From Heliocidaris tuberculata (Eukaryota > Echinodermata > Echinoidea > Camarodonta > Echinometridae): 64,000 nucleotides of DNA. Positions 58,679-64,000 of the stretch are shown here, in pieces. The translations under genes were made by a program, and so were the position numbers. A model generated the notes under the pieces. The model saw only the letters and a list, made by a program, of their open reading frames with translations. It did no database searches and had not been told where the DNA came from. The DNA lies in contig CM046842.1 in the NCBI GenBank assembly GCA_025618425.1, positions 35,889,951-35,953,950 of the forward strand, written 5' to 3'. Each line of letters begins with the position of its first letter. Position 1 is the first letter of the stretch.

Positions 58679-58774
58679 ATTTGGAATAAACATGCGTGAA
58701 AAAGAAAAGAAAAGAAAAGAAAATTATAGAGAAAAGAAAAAAGAGAAGAAGAATAGAATATATATATATATAAT

Positions 58775-58824
<50 letters not shown>

Positions 58825-58918
58825 ATTATATATATATATTCTATTCTTCTTCTCTTTTTTCTTTTCTCTATAATTTTCTTTTCTTTTCTTTTCTTTTTCA
58901 CGCATGTTTATTCCAAAT
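58679..58918. repeat. 240-bp perfect or near-perfect palindrome with AT centre
   Basis: ATTTGGAATAAACATGCGTG at the left and its exact complement ending TTCCAAAT at the right. The arms continue through AAAAGAAAAG and AGAAGAAGAATAGAATATA to a (TA)n centre near 58798. Open frames within are artefacts. Confidence 0.93.
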
Positions 58919-58962
58919 ACATATATATATATACATATGTATATATATATATATATATATAT

Positions 58963-59024
<62 letters not shown>

Positions 59025-59103
59025 CTATATCTATATATATATATGAACGATGAAGAAAAACAAAATCGGTTCTCTCTCTCTCTCTCTCTCTTTATATATA
59101 TAA

Positions 59104-59150
<47 letters not shown>
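58919..59150. repeat. (TA)n microsatellite with flanking (TC)n and (GA)n
   Basis: Long TA tract to about 59043, then (TC)n at 59073-59091 and (GA)n at 59119-59147 around another TATATA core, itself a small inverted repeat. Confidence 0.95.
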
Positions 59151-59152
<2 letters not shown>

Positions 59153-59371
59153 TATAAGTGTATTTACAGTACCATTGATTAAAGTAATGAAGAGATCATA
59201 ATTTTCTTTAATGCCTAATGGCAGTTTACTTTTTTGCTCATGTATCTTAATACATAATTATGTTATGTTTTGCCAATTTATCGACACCAAATGTAAATAC
59301 TTTTTTCCTTTCTTTCTTTGATTTGATGTTACAAAGTAAGGATTCCGTCTTGCACAACCCCTAATATAGGC

Positions 59372-61000
59372 AGACTTTGATTTGATTTGGTTTGATTTTA
59401 TTGACTGTTTTCAATCATTCATATTAACATAATACTGCAGTGCATAACATAAAATGAATACGATAGCAATATTATATAACAATGATATTTTTCCATAGAT
59501 GGGGACACATAATCAAATATCAATAAGTAAAAAATATGATGCACAGATATTGACCTATTAAGTGATATTGAAACCAGTTGGACATAAAAGCAAAGCTTAT
59601 ATATTATATGTCCAGAAACTTATATAACTTAATCACGATTGGGTCGTTCAATAATATTAAATTCATAAAGCATCATTACGACAAGCGAATTATTGATAAG
59701 AAAGAATTGATAAGACTAGTGAGTTGAGGTAGAAGGACTATTGCCTCAACCCATAAGAAAAAAACTAAATGTGAAAATAAAGTGGAAGTGCAAGACGGTG
59801 CGGGAACAAAAGAGAAGGAAGAGAAGGAGGGTGGAGGAAGGAGGGAAATGAAAGATAATGAATGTGTCTGTGTGTGAGAAGAAGGAAGAGAGAAGGCAGG
59901 AAAAAGAAGGTGTGAAAAGGAAGTAAAACAGAGAATACAGAAGGAGATGGAGAAAGGGAGAGAGAGAGAGAGAAAGGGAGAGAGAGAGAGAGAGAGAGGG
60001 AGAGAGAGTTAGAGAGAGGGAGAGAGAGAGAGAGAGGGAGAGAGAGTTAGAGGTGGGTCCTGCTCGCTCAGTTTGAATTCATTGCATATAGTTGAAGGAG
60101 ATGTTTTTTTCAACTTGCTTTTGAAACAGTTTAGACTTTGGGAGTTGATTATGTCACTGCTAAGTGAGTTCCAATATTTCGGGCCGTAGAAAGACGATTT
60201 TGTGTGCAAAAAGAGTGCGGGTGCGGGGAAGGTGGAAACGGTTGGTTTGTCTTGTTGGGTATGTATGTATGGAACTGTTTCTTGTGAACATGTTAATGAA
60301 AGCGTGTGGCAGTTCGTTTTTTTTTTTTGTTTTTTTTTTTCAATTTGTACATGAATTGTCCTGTTTGAAAAAGAATCTGAAAACTTTAGAATTTTTGATT
60401 CGTAAAATAAAGGATCGCTACACTCTAAAAACTTAAGTGTTAATAAAAGGGCCGAGGAATGACAACTTTTTCAAAATGGTAGATCAACTCTTTCAAACTG
60501 CTGGATTCAGCCTTTATAGTGTTGTATCCAGCATGTTTAAAGTGTTAATCTGTAATTTTGAAAAAAAGTTGTCACTCCTCAGCCCTTTTAAATGGTAATT
60601 TAACACTTTAGTTTTTAGAGTGTATGTGAACGAACAGAAGCATTATGCATTATCCCTATGATTTTCTTTTGTAAGATAGAAATTTTATCAGTAAGATATT
60701 TATTAGTGTTACCCCAAGCCATTATTCCATAATTAAGATAAGGTAATATCAGTGAAAAATATAGTATGAAAAGTGTAGTCCTTGGAAAGAAATATTTGAG
60801 TTTATGCATTATTCCAATATTCCGGGAAATAATTTTGGATATATTTTGTATGTGCATGTTCCAGTTTAGTTTATCGTCAATCGTAAGCCCTAGAAATTTT
60901 GGTGATGATACCCTATCCAGCGGCGCGTCGTCCAACAAAATTCTCGTATTATGCAGGTATAATATCATTGCTTATTACACTGAGGTCAAACATGTCTAAA
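59372..61000 (-). pseudogene. Non-LTR retrotransposon (LINE) 3' fragment, broken
   Basis: On the minus strand, 60968-60625 encodes the late part of a reverse transcriptase: PKFLGLTIDDKLNWNMHI, KISRNIGIMHKLKYFFPR, LILPYLNYGIMAWG and ILQKKIIGIMHN. The next part reappears beyond a MITE (60418-60060) as NELPHAFINMFTRNSSIH and then, in another frame, FYGPKYWNSLSSDI. The 3' end has AATAAA and ATCAAA-type tail repeats near 59372-59402. The reverse transcriptase core is missing upstream or too decayed, and frameshifts and the MITE make it inactive. Probably a CR1/RTE-like or I-like clade; not resolved. Confidence 0.8.
60419..60624. mobile_element. MITE inserted in the LINE fragment
   Basis: 206 bp including apparent TA target duplications. 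The terminal inverted repeats begin ACACTCTAAAAACT. Internal arms TTGTCACTCCTCAGCCCTTT and its near complement GGGCCGAGGAATGACAAC also pair. It splits the LINE coding region between ..RSHTL and the following ILKFSD segment. Confidence 0.88.
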
Positions 61001-61368
61001 ATGACGTATTTTGAACCAGCGAAAACTCGGTTTACATGGTTTATTTTTAGTGATATATTTCACAACTCATGCAAGATATTATGTTTATCAAGTATACAGT
61101 GCGTATCGAACAGTACATCGAAATTCTGCAAATTTTCATAAACATTTTTCATCGTTTGTGACCTAGAAATGTGTTCTGTGATAATGAGTAAGTTATTCTG
61201 TCTGACGATATCTTATTCACACATTATGCAGACATGCATGATTGAACACCTGGTTTTTCAAAAAGTGTCTTTGGCCATTCTTTCTTCGAGCTGACGCAAC
61301 ATATATGGATCAAAACAATATGCTTGTGTTGCTTAAGTCTAAAATCATTTTCAAATTAATTGCACATT

Positions 61369-61415
<47 letters not shown>

Positions 61416-64000
61416 CTCTCCCTCTCTTGTATATAGATAATATACTCACTTTTTAATGGTTGTAATCTGACGATCAAGAATAATACTGAATTTAAGTTTC
61501 TTGGATCCTGGATTGCTGTCCCCTAGATCCCACAAAGGGAATTGAAACTGCACGACGTGTGGTTGTGATGGTCGGTTGCGTATGGAGCAAATATTTCATA
61601 AGTTTTCCAGAGTTTAATTAGAAGTACAACTTTTCTTCTTTATCCGTTGTTACAGTTGTTCACTTTTCTGCTCTACAGGTCTAAGAGGTGGAATAGTTAA
61701 GCGTGGTGGCATAATATACGAGCTTAACTGAGATGAATATATACCAATCAACTATTACACAAAAATGAGAGTTACATCCGATCAGTTATGATATGTCTTT
61801 TGAAATAATAAGGTATTAGGATCTATGCAACCTTACAATATCCTTAATACCTACCAAATGAGAATGATTGTCTGAGCGTGAAAAATAAAATGTACACTTA
61901 TCAGGTTGGATGGAAATTCTAACAGATTTTCTTAGGGACGTGTGCAAAAATAAGCATTTTCACAACATGATTTTAAAAAAAGTACAACCAGTCGTCACCA
62001 CTTTAATGATGAATTTAGGGTCTCTTCAATCAGCCAATCTGAATCTCTGCTGCGTCAGTCAAACCATTCAAAGCCAGTTTTGCACACGATTTTAAGACAC
62101 GTGATGGCACATTAGATCACTCCCCCTTATATGAACAAAAATGTAAATATTGTGGCCTAGATATTTAAAGCTTTGTCATATTCTTATATTTTCCGTATAT
62201 CTTCTTTGATCAGAAGTCTGCTTACCTTTCGACTGGTAGGTGAAGAATACGCAGCATAGAAAGACACCCAATCATATTATGATGGTGGTGGTGGTGGGGG
62301 GGGGGGCAGTCTGGAGGGTGAGGGGCATTTGCTTTAAAAGGCTAATTGGGTATTGTTGCAACGTATTAAATGGCCATTTATTAGCACACATAGCGTGCAC
62401 GATAACCATAATTATATTTATAATATACTAATGATGTCTATGTAGAAAAGAAATTGAAGCATGCGAAATGCTTAGAGAGGTGATGAGCAACGCCTATATC
62501 CATTATATTTTCTTCATACACTGATTTTAATTTAACTGACCGTGCGCTCAGGTTAGTGTGTATGCGAGCACCTTATTGGTAGCGTGCCTATAGGTGTGGA
62601 AGTACATGGTGTAGGTTCAGCCACATATCAAACTTTCCGAATTTTGTGGTCAAACTTGCAAGACTTTTAACATTTTGAGCCCACGTCCAAAACCATAAAA
62701 AGCTTGGCCGTTGACAACCCATTTGCAACATTAATGTTAGTGGGTAATCAGTTGACAATAGGTTGATTTATGAAAACTGATAAGACTGCAGGGGGGGGGG
62801 GAACTTTACCCCTTCGCGCCAAACGAGAAAGCTTTGACGTTTTATCAAATTTTGAGAGAAAGATAATGGATCGTAGCACCTTTTTAGGTTGTTTCTCTCA
62901 CTTTCTCCGCTTTTTCGCTCTCGCTTTTTTTAATTTTGAAATTACCTATACATAATTAAGGAAAGTTTATATTTTGTTGGCAAAGATTCGGGGATGACCG
63001 TGACAGGATTACTTCATTTCCAGGAATTTTCTGCTTTGGTTGTATCTTGCGATGGAATTGTATTTCGAGAATAATGATACAATTGATTCTGAATTAGATA
63101 GCCTATAAAGCATGCATGAAATCAATAGTTCGGATCATATCAGACAATAAGAACGACCTAAAGAGAATCTTGGTAGAAAGCTTATTCACTGAAAAGAAGA
63201 ACTCATACGATATTAAGTGGTATACGCAGAGGGAGTATAGTTATAATGCCAATTCGTTGTATTTGCTTCCTCATTGCTCAGCTTATATTCATCTTCTACA
63301 AAAATCGCTTGGCAAATATTATTTATCATAATTATAATAATCATAATGCTCTCAGAATTATTTCGCGTCATGTAAACATTATGGTTACAGCTAAACCATT
63401 TGTTTAGAAAGGAGACATTTGTTTGAAATTTGGTTTGACTAAAAGAGTAAGCTCTATCGGCTTTTATGTTTGAATTTTGCACTTTGTAAATGAATACAAC
63501 AACAATAACAGCAACAACAAGAAAACAACATATTTGTACATATGTATTTGTAAATTTGTAATAAGTGTAAAAAGTTGAATTGAGATCTTCTGGGAATGTT
63601 TTCTTTTCTTTAAAATACAGCATCGTGTTTTGATGGCTGGTTTGATGAAGGATAACACCTTGGTTTGATCATGTGCGTGATAGCGTGTCTAATATCCGTT
63701 TTACAACCCCATTAAAATTTGATGGTTGCAAAATACACGAAAGGTTTATAATACCACAATAAATCAAAGGATGGTATTAGTGGAATCATGCCAAGGTAGT
63801 ATTATCAACCTTTTTTTTTTTTTTTCACGTGGTTGGTTTTATCAGAGGGAATTTCATTTTGTATTTGGACTAGGGATGTGTTAAATAACGGGTAATACTC
63901 ATTATGGCTACACGTCATTTTGAAATTATGGGATATTTTATTTAGGTTACGTGTATATATCGCATGGGCGTCGCAAAAAAAAAAAAAAAAAAAAAAAAGA
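61001..64000. other. No gene seen
   Basis: The first ~200 bases may be further decayed LINE (minus strand, SLKINHVNRVF..KYVILDMF). A (TC)n run lies at 61373-61426, poly-G runs at 62290 and 62792, poly-A at 63976. No domain or splice pattern recognised. Confidence 0.5.

Overview
The window is eukaryotic, intron-rich, AT-rich DNA full of poly-C/poly-G runs, (TC)n/(GA)n microsatellites, foldback elements and a non-LTR retrotransposon remnant. Its one recognisable gene is a large NOD-like receptor (NLR) on the minus strand, with the order Death domain, NACHT ATPase, leucine-rich-type repeats. That layout belongs to the greatly expanded NLR families of echinoderms. A sea urchin is my best guess (inference). 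Another echinoderm or a different invertebrate deuterostome is not excluded.

Gene model (minus strand, read from 52508 down to 7452): a Death exon (52508-52205), a 1595-nt NACHT exon (45907-44313), then a series of repeat exons. Long LRR-type exons (here E, D, C, B, A at 37.0, 32.4, 27.9, 23.2 and 18.3 kb) alternate with short linker exons (36.2, 28.4, 27.1, 18.9 and 13.0 kb). A short terminal exon is proposed at 7499-7452. Long exons always start in phase 0 and end in phase 2. Linkers always start in phase 2 and end in phase 0. All splice sites proposed here obey GT-AG. The 13 coding exons sum to 4962 nt, exactly 1654 codons including the stop, with no internal stop. I read this by eye; there is no transcript evidence.

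The main find is a recent internal tandem duplication of about 9.1-9.6 kb (about 18.0-27.6 kb and 27.6-36.7 kb) that doubled the LRR part of the gene. Exon C is a hybrid: its 5' part matches exon A and its 3' part matches exon E. The switch lies in a 21-bp block at 27589-27609. This is the junction expected from unequal crossing-over between exon A and exon E, and the modular intron phases kept the reading frame.

Layout: 0-5.6 kb, three degenerate copies of a (TC)n-containing repeat with two tRNA-like SINE segments. 7.0-7.2 kb, a long TTC/TAC microsatellite just past the predicted 3' end. 7.5-17.8 kb, 3' introns with an older tandem duplication, a 146-bp minisatellite and a nested MITE. 17.8-37.0 kb, the duplicated LRR region, each copy carrying a 1.4-kb foldback element between inverted GGTCTAAT-type minisatellites. 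37-44 kb, a big intron with a 500-N gap inside an inverted repeat and a separate 424-bp palindrome. 44.3-52.5 kb, NACHT and Death exons with an intron full of foldback elements. 52.5-64 kb, upstream DNA with exon-like repeats, MITEs, a perfect AT-centred palindrome and a broken LINE. No RNA gene, CRISPR array or second protein-coding gene could be supported.
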